Source of the DNA: a virus
DNA: 25,268 nt
Strand: one strand, 5' to 3'
Virus record (IMG/VR): IMGVR_UViG_3300042350_004706
Span: 1 to 25,268 of that record
In this document: in pieces, positions 6,969 through 14,442 of the stretch
How the letters are laid out: each line of letters opens with the position of its first letter
Position numbering within the stretch: the stretch's first letter is position 1
Notes under the pieces: model-generated
Databases searched by the model: none
The model's input: only the letters and a program-made list of their open reading frames with translations
What the model was told of the DNA's origin: nothing
Translations under genes and position numbers: made by a program

Positions 6969-7430
6969 CTAAAAGGGCACTCCGTCGTCGCCCCAGTCAT
7001 CGGCCGGCGCCTTCGCTTGGGCGCGGGCGGGCGGCTTGCCGGCCTGCCGGTCGGCGCTGCGGTTGGCCTCGGGGCGGTCGGACGTGGCCCCGGTGCTATC
7101 TTCGCGACCACCCAGCAGGCGGATCTCGCCGGCGATGATCTCGGTGGACCAGCGCTTCTGCCCGTCCTTGTCGGTGTACTCGCGGGTTTGGATGCGGCCC
7201 TCGACATAGAGCGGCTTGCCCTTCTTGCCGAAGCGCTCCATCAGGGCGGCGAGCTTGTCGAAGCAGACGACGGAGTGCCATTCGGTGTGGTCGGTCCACT
7301 GGCCGCTGTTGTCCTTGCGGCGGTCGGTGGTCGCGAGGCGGAGGGTCGCGATCTGCATGCCGGAGGTGGTGTTGCGGAGCTCGGCGTCGCGGCCGAGGTT
7401 GCCGATGAGGAGGACTTTGTTGACGGTCAT
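6969..7430 (-). CDS. ssb: Single-stranded DNA-binding protein
   Basis: This 153-residue SSB has a full OB-fold: NKVLLIGNLGRDAELRNT at the N-terminus, ATLRLATTDRR, DHTEWHSVVCFDKLA (family motif around 47-61), and PLYVEGRIQTREY through EIIAGEIRLLGG to about residue 107. A low-complexity linker then leads to the acidic tip DDWGDDGVPF, the conserved DxxPF-type tail that recruits replication and repair proteins. Length and layout match the bacterial homotetrameric type. AGGAG lies 8 nt before ATG 7430, and the start overlaps the preceding small gene by ATGA. It protects and organises single-stranded DNA during phage replication. Confidence 0.95.
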   Translation of the reverse strand: MTVNKVLLIGNLGRDAELRNTTSGMQIATLRLATTDRRKDNSGQWTDHTEWHSVVCFDKLAALMERFGKKGKPLYVEGRIQTREYTDKDGQKRWSTEIIAGEIRLLGGREDSTGATSDRPEANRSADRQAGKPPARAQAKAPADDWGDDGVPF

Positions 7431-7621
7431 GGCTTGGGCTCCTGTTGGGTGGGGATGACGGGCCAGAGTTCGAGGGCCCGGCAGAAGATTGTGGACGTGC
7501 GGCCGCGGTTGGACTTGACCGTGGCGCTGACTGAGTCCAGCGCGATCACGGTGACGGTGCGGCCTTTGTGGCGCGGGTCGGGGTCGGCCCTGACTTGGCC
7601 GACGGCGAGGGGGGTGCGCAT
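7427..7621 (-). CDS. Small conserved-type phage protein, first gene of ssb operon
   Basis: This 64-residue protein has the core VGQVRADPDPRHKGRTVTV followed by ALDSVSATVKSNRGRTSTIFCRAL. It reads like the small beta-barrel (KOW/SH3-like) proteins common in phages of high-GC bacteria, with a VGQxWxDxDPRxxGRT opening. I recognise the pattern only from general knowledge, and the function is unknown. ATG 7621 is chosen because AGGAG sits 8 nt upstream and a promoter lies at 7650-7678. An upstream extension to 7753 would run through that promoter. Its stop overlaps the ssb start (ATGA), so it may be co-expressed with SSB. Confidence 0.6.
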   Translation of the reverse strand: MRTPLAVGQVRADPDPRHKGRTVTVIALDSVSATVKSNRGRTSTIFCRALELWPVIPTQQEPKP

Positions 7622-7649
7622 GGGGCGGGCTCCTGGGTGGGCTGGGGGG

Positions 7650-7678
7650 AGCGTAGCGCGGGAAGGGGAAGGGGTCAA
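7650..7678 (-). promoter_or_regulatory. Promoter of the ssb operon
   Basis: On the minus strand TTGACC (7678-7673), 17 bp, then TACGCT (7655-7650). The start is predicted near 7643, 22 nt before ATG 7621. The hexamers are identical to those of the reductase promoter. It is divergent from the repressor promoter about 40 bp away. Confidence 0.65.
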
Positions 7679-7714
7679 TAGCGGTGGGTAAGTATTATTC
7701 TTGCCGCTGTACGC

Positions 7715-7743
7715 TTGCAGGCATGATGCTATCGTGATAGTAT
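7715..7743 (+). promoter_or_regulatory. Promoter of the ribbon-helix-helix repressor gene
   Basis: TTGCAG (7715-7720), 17 bp, then TAGTAT (7738-7743). Transcription would start near 7750, 21 nt before GTG 7771. The palindrome 7725-7744 covers the spacer and -10, which suggests autorepression. Confidence 0.5.
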
Positions 7744-7744
7744 C
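7725..7744. promoter_or_regulatory. Palindromic operator, likely repressor site
   Basis: GATGCTATC-GT-GATAGTATC is an inverted repeat of two 9-bp arms with one mismatch and a 2-bp centre. It overlaps the -10 of the repressor promoter and lies in the divergent control region. A ribbon-helix-helix protein encoded 27 bp downstream is the obvious candidate ligand. This is inference from position. Confidence 0.55.
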
Positions 7745-7770
7745 GGAGTGCACTACAACGGAGGTGCACA

Positions 7771-8199
7771 GTGTCTCACCGAAAGATCCAGATCGCGGCC
7801 CGACTTGACAGCAGAACCCTTGACGTGCTCGACACGCTGGCCCTCAAGGAAGGGCGGAGCCGCAGCGACATCATCAGCACCGCCGTGCTCAGCATGTCCG
7901 ACCGGCGCGACATGAGCATCGGAGGACTTGACCGCTTCGACCGGTGGGTCACCAACCCAGACATCCCGCACGCCTACGCGATGGCCGCTATCGGCGTGCG
8001 GGACACGCTTCTCGCGGCGCACTTCGCAGCGGAGTCGGTGTTCGGGTCGGGCACTCCGGTCGATTCGGTTGTCAAGATCTGCCAGATGATGATGAAGGAG
8101 CACACGCGCTTGGAGGGGCTGGCCGCCGAGCATGAGGCCGATAAGGTCGTTGAAGACGACGACTGCGACGACAACGATCCAACCATCCCGCACTGCTGA
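7771..8199 (+). CDS. Ribbon-helix-helix (CopG-like) transcriptional regulator
   Basis: This 142-residue protein has an N-terminal ribbon-helix-helix fold. Strand KIQIAARLD (about 5-13) is followed by helix TLDVLDTLALKEG and then SRSDIISTAVLSM, ending near residue 43. Such dimers insert the paired strand into the major groove. The remaining ~100 residues, with a highly acidic stretch EDDDCDDND near the end, match no family I know and may be an oligomerisation or ligand domain. The GTG start has GGAGG 6 nt upstream. It is the only early plus-strand gene here and is divergent from the ssb operon. A palindrome lies on its own promoter and a strong terminator follows. It probably regulates itself and perhaps the divergent replication genes. 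Confidence 0.75.
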   Translation: MSHRKIQIAARLDSRTLDVLDTLALKEGRSRSDIISTAVLSMSDRRDMSIGGLDRFDRWVTNPDIPHAYAMAAIGVRDTLLAAHFAAESVFGSGTPVDSVVKICQMMMKEHTRLEGLAAEHEADKVVEDDDCDDNDPTIPHC

Positions 8200-8206
8200 G
8201 GCTTGC

Positions 8207-8250
8207 CATCCACCGTCGCATGGTGCGCATGCGACGGTGGATGCTGCTGT
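8207..8250 (+). terminator. Strong perfect-hairpin terminator
   Basis: Arms 8207-8222 and 8228-8243 are perfectly complementary over 16 bp around the 5-nt loop GTGCG. Downstream CTGCTGTTTT gives a short U-run for the plus strand. It fills the 53-bp gap between the converging repressor and SF2 helicase genes and may work in both directions. Confidence 0.8.
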
Positions 8251-8252
8251 TT

Positions 8253-10181
8253 TCAGCGGGCGCGTTTAGGTTTCAGTCCGCCGGTCGACGGCGCGGGTGG
8301 GATCGGCAGGTCGGCGGGCCACGGCTGCAGGGGCCCCACGTTGTCGGCGACCCAGCGCACGGCAGTCAGGAGCACCGCGGCCTGCGGCTTGGTCAGGGCG
8401 CGGCGGTCGACCAAGGCGCGCAGCTCGGCCCGGGTCGCGGGGCAGGGGTAGTGCGCAAAGGCCCGGCCGTTGACCGCGCGGGCGATGGCGGTCAGTTGCT
8501 TGTCGGTCGGGGCGGCGCGCCCGCCCTTGCGGAGCTCGCGGATCATCCAGGGCAGGTATTCGGCCTCGGACGCGGGCAGGCGGCCGGTCTGGCGCAGGCC
8601 CTCGATCAAGGCCAGCGCCCATGCGTCAACCTGTTCGAGAAGCACAGCCTTCGGCGGCGGGCCGGTCTCTGCCTCGGCGTCTTCGTCGGTGTCCTTGCGG
8701 TCGTCGTCGGGCTCGGTGTCGCCGGCTTCGTCGACGGCCTTGCCCAGCGCGTCAGGGTGTTCCAGGCCGTGCGCGGCGAGCAACGCCAAGGGGTCGAAGA
8801 CGACGCCGGCGGTCTTGCCCGGATGGGTGCGGCAGACCCGGCCGACTTCCTGCACAAAGCGCACGCGGGCGCGCACGTTGCGGCGGCAGGCGAGGCCCAT
8901 CAGCCACGGGAAGTCAGCGCCTTCGGACAGCATGTTGACGTGTACCAGCACGGCGATCTGGCCGGTCCGCAGCGCTTCGATGCGGGCGGTCTGCTCTGCC
9001 CAGGTCAGCGCGCTGTGGATTGACGCGGCGGGGTAGCCGTGCCGGGTCAGGCGCTCTGCGAAGGCGTCGGCGTCGGCGATGCTTCGGGCGTTGGTCAGGG
9101 TCGGGCCGGGCAGGCCGTACGCCTTGAACATCGCGATCAGGGCATCGTCGACGTCGGGGGCCTCGGGTGTCGACGTCGGCGCGGCATCGTCGGGCAGATG
9201 CGCGGCGCAGGCAGCCGTCCAGTGCAGCGGGGTGATGGGTGTGACCACGCCGTCGCGCAGGCCGTCGCCGAAGGTGTAGCGGAAGACGACGTCATCCCAG
9301 AGGCTCAAGGACTGCTTTTCGTCGGACCGGAAGGGGGTCGCGGTCAAGCCGACCATCCAGCGCGGAGCAAGGTCCAGCATCGCCGCTTGGTGGATCGGGG
9401 CCTCGGACCCGTGGCATTCGTCGACGATGAGCAGGTCGACCGGGCGGCCAGTCTCTTCGACGGCGGCCTTGGCTTGGGCGAGCGAGGCGAAGCAGGCGAC
9501 GATCACCCGGGCGGGCTGGCGATAGCCGGCCATCACGAGGCCGGTGTCGGGCACGAAGGCTTGGATCGTCTCGCCGAGCTGCCGGACCAGCTTCTGGCGC
9601 GGCGTGGCGACGACGACCTGAAAGCCTTTGACAGCACACAGTCGGGCAAGCTCAGCGATAAACACCGACTTTCCCGCGCCCATGAATGCGCAGACGACGG
9701 GGCGCAGGGCGCGCGGCGGGCCGTCGTCGGGGGTGTGGGTCCGCCCCAAGGCCGGGCGCACGCGGGCCAGCGCTGCAGCCTGCCATGCGCGCAGGGGGCG
9801 GGCCGGGGCGTCTGGGATCGGGTCGTGCGGGCGCGGGTGGTGCCGGGGCGGCTTGCCGGCGGCCGGGGTGATGCGGGCGAGGACACCGGCCTCGGCAGGC
9901 GGTGGCGGGGCTTCGGGTCCGGGGCGCTTGCACCGGCCCCGTGGTGCGGCGGCCTTTGCGGCGATGGCCTCCGCAGCCGAAGGTGTGCCCGGGATCGGCG
10001 GGTAGCCCCCGGCGATCAGGCGGCGTGACAGGCGGTCGGCGACCCTGACAGCGCTCTCGCGCTCGGGCGCGCTGTGCGAGGACAGGGCCAAGTCCAGCGC
10101 AGCGCGGGCGCGGCGGCGCAGGTCGGCGGCCTCAGCGCGGTCGGCGGGCGGGGTGGCAGTCAGGGCGTCGGGCGCGTTCAT
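8253..10181 (-). CDS. Superfamily 2 DNA helicase (type III restriction/UvrB-like core)
   Basis: This 642-residue protein has a SF2 core at about 128-465: Walker A FMGAGKS (166-172), DECH (254-257), TATPF (280-284), motif V LSEGADFP (418-425) and motif VI QEVGRVCR (444-451). The DECH box and QxxGRxxR place it with the ResIII/UvrB-like ATP-dependent helicases. Residues 1-127 are a low-complexity, Ala/Pro/Arg-rich region with a helical start. The C-terminal ~150 residues, after an acidic linker (EPDDDRKDTDED), form an unrecognised helical domain. ATG 10181 overlaps the stop of the DUF927-like gene (ATGA). As last gene of the primase cassette it is likely the replicative or origin-unwinding helicase, or its helper. 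No nuclease domain is seen. Confidence 0.88.
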   Translation of the reverse strand: MNAPDALTATPPADRAEAADLRRRARAALDLALSSHSAPERESAVRVADRLSRRLIAGGYPPIPGTPSAAEAIAAKAAAPRGRCKRPGPEAPPPPAEAGVLARITPAAGKPPRHHPRPHDPIPDAPARPLRAWQAAALARVRPALGRTHTPDDGPPRALRPVVCAFMGAGKSVFIAELARLCAVKGFQVVVATPRQKLVRQLGETIQAFVPDTGLVMAGYRQPARVIVACFASLAQAKAAVEETGRPVDLLIVDECHGSEAPIHQAAMLDLAPRWMVGLTATPFRSDEKQSLSLWDDVVFRYTFGDGLRDGVVTPITPLHWTAACAAHLPDDAAPTSTPEAPDVDDALIAMFKAYGLPGPTLTNARSIADADAFAERLTRHGYPAASIHSALTWAEQTARIEALRTGQIAVLVHVNMLSEGADFPWLMGLACRRNVRARVRFVQEVGRVCRTHPGKTAGVVFDPLALLAAHGLEHPDALGKAVDEAGDTEPDDDRKDTDEDAEAETGPPPKAVLLEQVDAWALALIEGLRQTGRLPASEAEYLPWMIRELRKGGRAAPTDKQLTAIARAVNGRAFAHYPCPATRAELRALVDRRALTKPQAAVLLTAVRWVADNVGPLQPWPADLPIPPAPSTGGLKPKRAR

Positions 10182-12391
10182 TCCGCACCGCCGGGGCGCG
10201 GGCCGTCACCCATCGCGGCGTCGGATGCGGCGCGCAGGATGCAGACGCAGCGCATGGACTGGCCGTCGACCTTGACCGGCTTGTCGTAGGTCCGGGCCTC
10301 TTCGCGGGGTAAGGCGAGCCATCCCCGGGCGGCCCATTGGGCAAGGACGCCGGGCCCGTCGTAGCGGTCTTCGGCGAGCCACCTGCGGATGACGGTAACG
10401 GCGATGGCGACGTGCTTCCAGCGGTCGCGTGGGTCGTCGGACTTGTCGGGCAGCCATTGCCCCAGCCATCCCCCGGACGGCGCGCGGGGCTCGCCCTCCC
10501 TGTCGAGGACGTGCCGCCCCCAGAAGGCGGTCTGCTGCGCGGCGGCGCGGGTCAGCACAGCGCGCAGGGCGGTCAGCGGCTTGTCGGCGTCAGCGGCAGC
10601 GAGGACCGCGGCGCCGGCGGCGACTGACAGGGCTTCGTCGATGCGCTCGCGCTCGCCGTGCGGCAGGCCGGCGGCTTCGTGCGCGAAGGTCGCGGCGACG
10701 TCCAGTGCAGCGATGTGGGCGGCCAAGCGGCCGGGCAGGGCGCCCAAGGGGGCAAGGACGCCGGCCCATGCGGCGTCGCGGTCTTCCCAAGCCTCGGTGA
10801 TCGCGGCCTTGCCCCGGGTCAGCAGCGCGTCGACGAACCGGGCGCCTAAGTGCCCATAGTGCCGGTCGGTCAGGCGGGCGACGGCGGCGGCTTCGTCGCG
10901 GCTTGCGAAGGGCGCGCCCTCAACCGACAGGCAGCGGGCGCGGGCGCCTTCGTCCTGCGATGTCCCGAGAAGCGGGCTCTCGCCGGTGCTGATGGTGAAG
11001 GAGCACCAGACCGCGCGGGCCTGCGCCCCGAAGACGAAGCCGCGGCCCTTGCCCTGCCCGTCGGCCAAGGTGTAGACAGTCTGGCCGATGGTCTCGCGCT
11101 CTTTCGGGGGAACCTGCCGGGTGTCGTCGAGCATGAGCGGCAGGCAGGACAGCGTCGCGGCCGTGCGCTCGCGGTAGGTCAGCGTGGACGACCACTTGCC
11201 CACGTAGGTTCCGGGTGCGCCCCAGACCGAGGCGGCGAGGTTCAGCGCGGTGGTCTTGCCGATGGAGGTGTGCCCCCACAGGTCGACCACGCAGCCGCGG
11301 CCGGTCGTCCAGGGAAGGATGACCGAGGCCAGCGCTGCATAGACGGCCAAGCGCGCAATCGGGCGGGAAGCGGCCAAGGACCACGCTTCTTGCCATGACT
11401 CCCACGTTCCGCGGCTATGCACGGACGCGCATAGGGCTTCGTAGCCGCCCGGCGGGGTGAGGTGAATCGGCGGGGCGGTCGGCGCTGCCGTGGCATCGGG
11501 CGCGTCTTCGCCTTCGGGCGCGGCCGGCGCGGGGCCCGGGTGCCAGCCTGCGCCGCGCAGGAAGCCGGCGCCGTGGTGACCCATGCGCGCGGCGATGCGG
11601 CGGGCGGGCAGGCGCGGGCCCCAAGCACTGTCGAGCGCGTCGAGGTAGCGGGCGGCTTCGGTCGCGGTCGGGCTGCACACGGGCGCACCGTGGGTCGCCA
11701 AGGTCAGCAGCTTGCGCCCATCCATGATGTCGCCGCGCGGCACCCACTGCCGGACCGGGCGCCCGGCGTCGTCGATCCATGCGACCTCGGCGTGATGCTC
11801 GCCGCTGTCGACGTCGACGGCGCGCCCGCAGAGGACCATCGGGCGCGAGGCGACGGGCTTGACCTTGTCGGTCGGCGCGCCGTCTTCGTCGTAGATGACG
11901 CATGATACGCCGTTGTCGCTCATCTCGAACGGCTGGGGCACGGTCGGCTGGCCGACCAAGTCAAGCAGGCGCTTCGCGGCGCCCGATGCGGTCAAGCGGG
12001 GCGGACCCTGCCGGGCCTGCTCAGCGGCCCACGCCTTCGCGGCGGCGGCCTGCGCCTTGGCAGCGTCGGCAGCCACGCGGCGACAGGCGGCGTCAAGCGC
12101 GCGGTAGTCCGCGGACCCGCCCCGGATGGCCCCGCCGGCGGCGAGTAGGTCGCGCAGGTCGTCGTTGCCGGCGACGTGCAAGAGCTCGGCGACGTCGCAG
12201 GCGGCGGACTTCAGCCGGGCCCAGGCGCCCAGGCGCTCGCCGGGGGCGACATGCTCGTTTGCGACGGCTTCGGCGAGCGGCCCCAAGACCGCGGCAGCGC
12301 GATCACGGCGGGCACGGGCGGCGGTGGTTTCGAGGCCCCAGTCGGCGGGCGGGGCGAGGGACAGGGCGGGGGCAGGCTTCGGCGCGGTCAT
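10178..12391 (-). CDS. DUF927-like P-loop ATPase, probable replicative helicase
   Basis: This 737-residue protein contains the DUF927 region, about 310-560: ASRPIARLAVYAALASVILP, VVDLWGHTSIGKTTALNLA with Walker A GHTSIGKT (373-380), the WSSTLTYRERTAATLSCLP linker, Walker B LMLDDT (419-424), sensor-like FTISTGESPL, and an arginine-rich EGARARCLSV that may act as the arginine finger. Proteins of this type in phages and mobile elements usually accompany a primase and are thought to serve as the replicative helicase. The first ~150 residues are helical and Ala-rich. The 150-300 region contains a beta-rich unknown domain, and residues 285-310 are a Pro/Ala linker. Its ATG overlaps the primase stop (ATGA). 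The family call is from motif recognition; activity is inferred. Confidence 0.8.
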   Translation of the reverse strand: MTAPKPAPALSLAPPADWGLETTAARARRDRAAAVLGPLAEAVANEHVAPGERLGAWARLKSAACDVAELLHVAGNDDLRDLLAAGGAIRGGSADYRALDAACRRVAADAAKAQAAAAKAWAAEQARQGPPRLTASGAAKRLLDLVGQPTVPQPFEMSDNGVSCVIYDEDGAPTDKVKPVASRPMVLCGRAVDVDSGEHHAEVAWIDDAGRPVRQWVPRGDIMDGRKLLTLATHGAPVCSPTATEAARYLDALDSAWGPRLPARRIAARMGHHGAGFLRGAGWHPGPAPAAPEGEDAPDATAAPTAPPIHLTPPGGYEALCASVHSRGTWESWQEAWSLAASRPIARLAVYAALASVILPWTTGRGCVVDLWGHTSIGKTTALNLAASVWGAPGTYVGKWSSTLTYRERTAATLSCLPLMLDDTRQVPPKERETIGQTVYTLADGQGKGRGFVFGAQARAVWCSFTISTGESPLLGTSQDEGARARCLSVEGAPFASRDEAAAVARLTDRHYGHLGARFVDALLTRGKAAITEAWEDRDAAWAGVLAPLGALPGRLAAHIAALDVAATFAHEAAGLPHGERERIDEALSVAAGAAVLAAADADKPLTALRAVLTRAAAQQTAFWGRHVLDREGEPRAPSGGWLGQWLPDKSDDPRDRWKHVAIAVTVIRRWLAEDRYDGPGVLAQWAARGWLALPREEARTYDKPVKVDGQSMRCVCILRAASDAAMGDGPRPGGAE

Positions 12392-13341
12392 GCGGGCGAT
12401 CCGTAGGCGCCGACGTCAAGCCCGGCGGCGGTGAGGAGGTCGGCGACGGGCCCGTGCCAGCCGCAGGACTTGACGTGGTTGCAGGACGCGGACCATGCCT
12501 TGCGCGGGTCGATGACGAACCATGCATCGGCGCGCCCGCAGCCGGGGCAGGTCAGCCCGAAGGCGACGTCGGACCCGTCGCGCGGGGCGACCTTGGCGCG
12601 CAGGTCAGCGGCGGCGGCGCGGCGCGCGGCAGGGTCGGTGCGCAGGGCGCGGTGGCCTGCCCGGGTCCGGCGCTCGGCGGGGTCGTCGGCCCCGCGCTCC
12701 CAGCGCACGGCAGCGGCGGCGCGGGCAGCGGACTTCGCGCGCGCGTGCTCAGCGGCGAGGCGGGCCAACTCGGCGTCGTACTCGGCCCGATCAACGTACT
12801 CAGCGACGTCGAGCAAGTCGCCGGGCGCGTAGTCAGCGACTTCGACCGGCCCCTGCACAGGCAGCAGGTAGAGCCGGGAGGGGTCGACGCACTTCGGGTC
12901 GGCGGCGGCGTGCGCTTGCCCTATGTCCTGCAAGATCAGCCGCATCACCGAGGACCAGATGCCGCCGGCGACCGGGGCGGCCAGGGGTAGCACAAGGCGG
13001 CACTTCGGCGCGCCGGGCAGCGCGGACCACGTCGTGTACGCGCAGCGCTCGCGCTCGGGAAACAGGGCCATCACGTCGGGCACGTCGGCCCCGTCGTCAT
13101 AGTCGAGCACGAGGGCGTGGACCGAGACGATGCCGGCGGCGCGGCGGCGCAGGTCAGGCCCGAGGACGTGCGGGGCCCAGCACGGCGCGGCGAGCTTGTC
13201 AGCGGGGCGCGGGCGGCCGTGGCGCGTCAGGGCGCGTCGGACCTGCCCCCACGTCGTCTGATGGGGCGCGCCTGTCGCTGAGGACCGGGCGCAGGTGTAG
13301 GTAGCCGTCGGGCACGGATGCCCGTCGTGGGTGCTCTGCAT
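12388..13341 (-). CDS. PrimPol-type (archaeo-eukaryotic) primase with zinc ribbon
   Basis: This 317-residue protein has a primase-polymerase core. The metal-binding motif is ALVLDYDDG (D80, D82), then TTWSALPGAPKCRLVLPL, then VDPSRL (D153, R156), in the order expected of AEP-type primases. A basic, Ala-rich helical linker (about 190-255) leads to a C-terminal zinc ribbon CPGCG through SCNHVKSCGWHG (C265, C268, C287, C293), which probably reads single-stranded template DNA. ATG 13341 is preferred. The frame extends upstream only to a TTG at 13413, which lies in the loop of a 13-bp hairpin in the leader. The ribosome site at 13341 is poor. First gene of the replication cassette, it likely makes primers or starts replication. 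Confidence 0.75.
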   Translation of the reverse strand: MQSTHDGHPCPTATYTCARSSATGAPHQTTWGQVRRALTRHGRPRPADKLAAPCWAPHVLGPDLRRRAAGIVSVHALVLDYDDGADVPDVMALFPERERCAYTTWSALPGAPKCRLVLPLAAPVAGGIWSSVMRLILQDIGQAHAAADPKCVDPSRLYLLPVQGPVEVADYAPGDLLDVAEYVDRAEYDAELARLAAEHARAKSAARAAAAVRWERGADDPAERRTRAGHRALRTDPAARRAAAADLRAKVAPRDGSDVAFGLTCPGCGRADAWFVIDPRKAWSASCNHVKSCGWHGPVADLLTAAGLDVGAYGSPA

Positions 13342-13393
13342 TGGTGACCTGGGGCACGAGGTGTCGCCGCTGTAGCGTCCGGGGCCCGGTGGC

Positions 13394-13428
13394 CCTGCAC
13401 CGCCGGGTAGCAAGTCCGGCGGTGCAGG
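13394..13428. repeat. Perfect 13-bp inverted repeat in the primase leader
   Basis: Arms CCTGCACCGCCGG (13394-13406) and CCGGCGGTGCAGG (13416-13428) flank a 9-bp loop. It lies between the promoter and start codon of the primase gene and has no U-run on either strand, so it is not a plain terminator. It may be a leader RNA hairpin that controls expression, a protein binding site, or part of the origin. Confidence 0.7.
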
Positions 13429-13456
13429 CGGGGTGCCCAGGTCAGCAGGCGCCTTG

Positions 13457-13486
13457 GTTGTAGCGCAGGGGCGGTGCGGCTGTCAA
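13457..13486 (-). promoter_or_regulatory. Promoter of the primase-helicase cassette
   Basis: On the minus strand a consensus -35 TTGACA (13486-13481) is followed after 18 bp by TACAAC (13462-13457). The predicted start near 13450 gives a leader of about 110 nt containing the 13394-13428 hairpin. Confidence 0.6.
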
Positions 13487-13720
13487 GCCCGAAGAGCGCA
13501 GGAAGTGCGGTCGCGGTCGGGTCGCGGCCCTTGGTGTCCGGGTCGCGCGTTGTGGATGGCGATGCTGGCGCTGTTCTCGCCCTGATGCTGCGGGCCGGTC
13601 GCGGGTCGTGTATCCGTCTGGTACCCGTCGAGAATGGCGCCCAGTACGACGTTATCAGCAAGAATAAGCTATAAGGTTACCATATCTGAGAAGCATAGTT
13701 TTTTAAGGGGGCCTCCTCAC

Positions 13721-13766
13721 AGAAGAGAAGAAGGGGGCTCTCCACCCAAGGGAGATCTTCTCTTCT
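13721..13766. repeat. Large bulged hairpin beside the AT-rich patch
   Basis: Arms AGAAGAGAAGA (13721-13731) and TCTTCTCTTCT (13756-13766) pair perfectly over 11 bp. Inside, TCTCC (13739-13743) pairs with GGAGA (13751-13755), leaving a 7-nt bulge AGGGGGC on the left. That bulge can instead pair with GCCCCCCT at 13772-13779, so two folds compete. Purine/pyrimidine strand asymmetry is marked. Confidence 0.7.
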
Positions 13767-13977
13767 CGTTCGCCCCCCTCAGGGCAGAGTGCATGCGTTT
13801 CTGGTGTCCCACTTTTTCGGCGAAGTCGCGCGGAAGGTTAGGCAAAGGGACGGGTACCATGCGCCGCGACCGGTGGAAACCGACACTCAGTGTCACGATT
13901 AGGTCGTTGATATTGCACATGCGCAGCCGGTCGCCAGGACACCAAGGACGACGACCGCTTGACGACCGGCGCAGCGC

Positions 13978-14006
13978 TTGACGGATTACGAATGACCTTG
14001 TATAAG
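13978..14006 (+). promoter_or_regulatory. Promoter of the lone 135-residue gene
   Basis: TTGACG (13978-13983), 17 bp, then TATAAG (14001-14006). Predicted start near 14013, leaving a 22-nt leader with GGAGGG (14021-14026) before ATG 14035. A second TTGACG lies 19 bp upstream. Confidence 0.65.
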
Positions 14007-14034
14007 GATGAGGGCCGCATGGAGGGCCTAATCG

Positions 14035-14442
14035 ATGAGACGAAACATCGTAATGACCGACGACAATGCGGTGTGGGCCCGCTGCGCCTTCGCGGCCGGG
14101 GCGCGCATCGTCGACATCCGCAAGACCTTCGACATCCAGAACATCCAAGTGCAGCGCCTTTTGGTGCGGTTCCCTGAGTCATACGAACCGCACCCGGACG
14201 CCGACCCGCTGCCCACCCCTGGGCAGGCCGGGCCGACCACGACCGCCACGCACCGCAAGGTGGTTGCCGCCCTTCGCAGCGCCGACCGCGCGACAATGAT
14301 GACCCCAAGCATGCTGAGGGCCATCTCGTCGACGCGAGCTGTGGTGGTTGACGCCGCATCCGAGGCGCGTGGCGCCTACACCGACCACGTCATCACGGTG
14401 CGCGTGTTCCGCCGACCGATGCGGGCGCCGGCCACCACTTGA
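14035..14442 (+). CDS. Small protein, possible helix-turn-helix regulator
   Basis: This 135-residue protein matches no family I know by name. Residues about 17-45 (AAGARIVDIRKTFDI then QNIQVQRLLVRFP) could form a helix-turn-helix. The middle is a Pro/Thr-rich linker and the last 60 residues look alpha/beta. ATG 14035 has GGAGGG 8 nt upstream and a strong promoter. ATG 14053 is an alternative without a ribosome site. Its stop codon is inside the -35 hexamer of the next promoter. It stands alone between the replication and virion blocks, where many phages keep a late-gene or switch regulator. That role is only suggested by place. Confidence 0.6.
   Translation: MRRNIVMTDDNAVWARCAFAAGARIVDIRKTFDIQNIQVQRLLVRFPESYEPHPDADPLPTPGQAGPTTTATHRKVVAALRSADRATMMTPSMLRAISSTRAVVVDAASEARGAYTDHVITVRVFRRPMRAPATT

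Larger units (their letters stand above)
13430..14034. other. Gene-free control region, candidate replication origin
   Basis: No convincing gene lies here on either strand. It holds the primase promoter, an AT-rich patch (about 13648-13708, including TTTTTT at 13699-13704) unlike anything else in the window, a large hairpin at 13721-13766, a 13-bp palindrome GACACTCAGTGTC (13882-13894), and two GCTTGACG repeats (13957-13964, 13976-13983). Its place between the leftward primase cassette and rightward genes is what an origin would have. TTATCAGCA (13652-13660) is a 7/9 match to a DnaA box. The origin role is inference only. Confidence 0.4.

Noticed and set aside
13652-13660. DnaA box TTATCAGCA
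   Set aside because: Only 7 of 9 positions match and no second box is nearby, so it is kept only as a weak hint.
13634-13981. 115-codon plus-strand frame across the AT-rich region, with a shorter ATG start at 13859
   Set aside because: Neither start has a good ribosome site and the frame crosses the hairpins. The predicted protein looks random.
13838-14359. 173-codon minus-strand frame
   Set aside because: Antisense to the lone gene that has promoter and ribosome site. Arg/Ser-rich composition without motifs.
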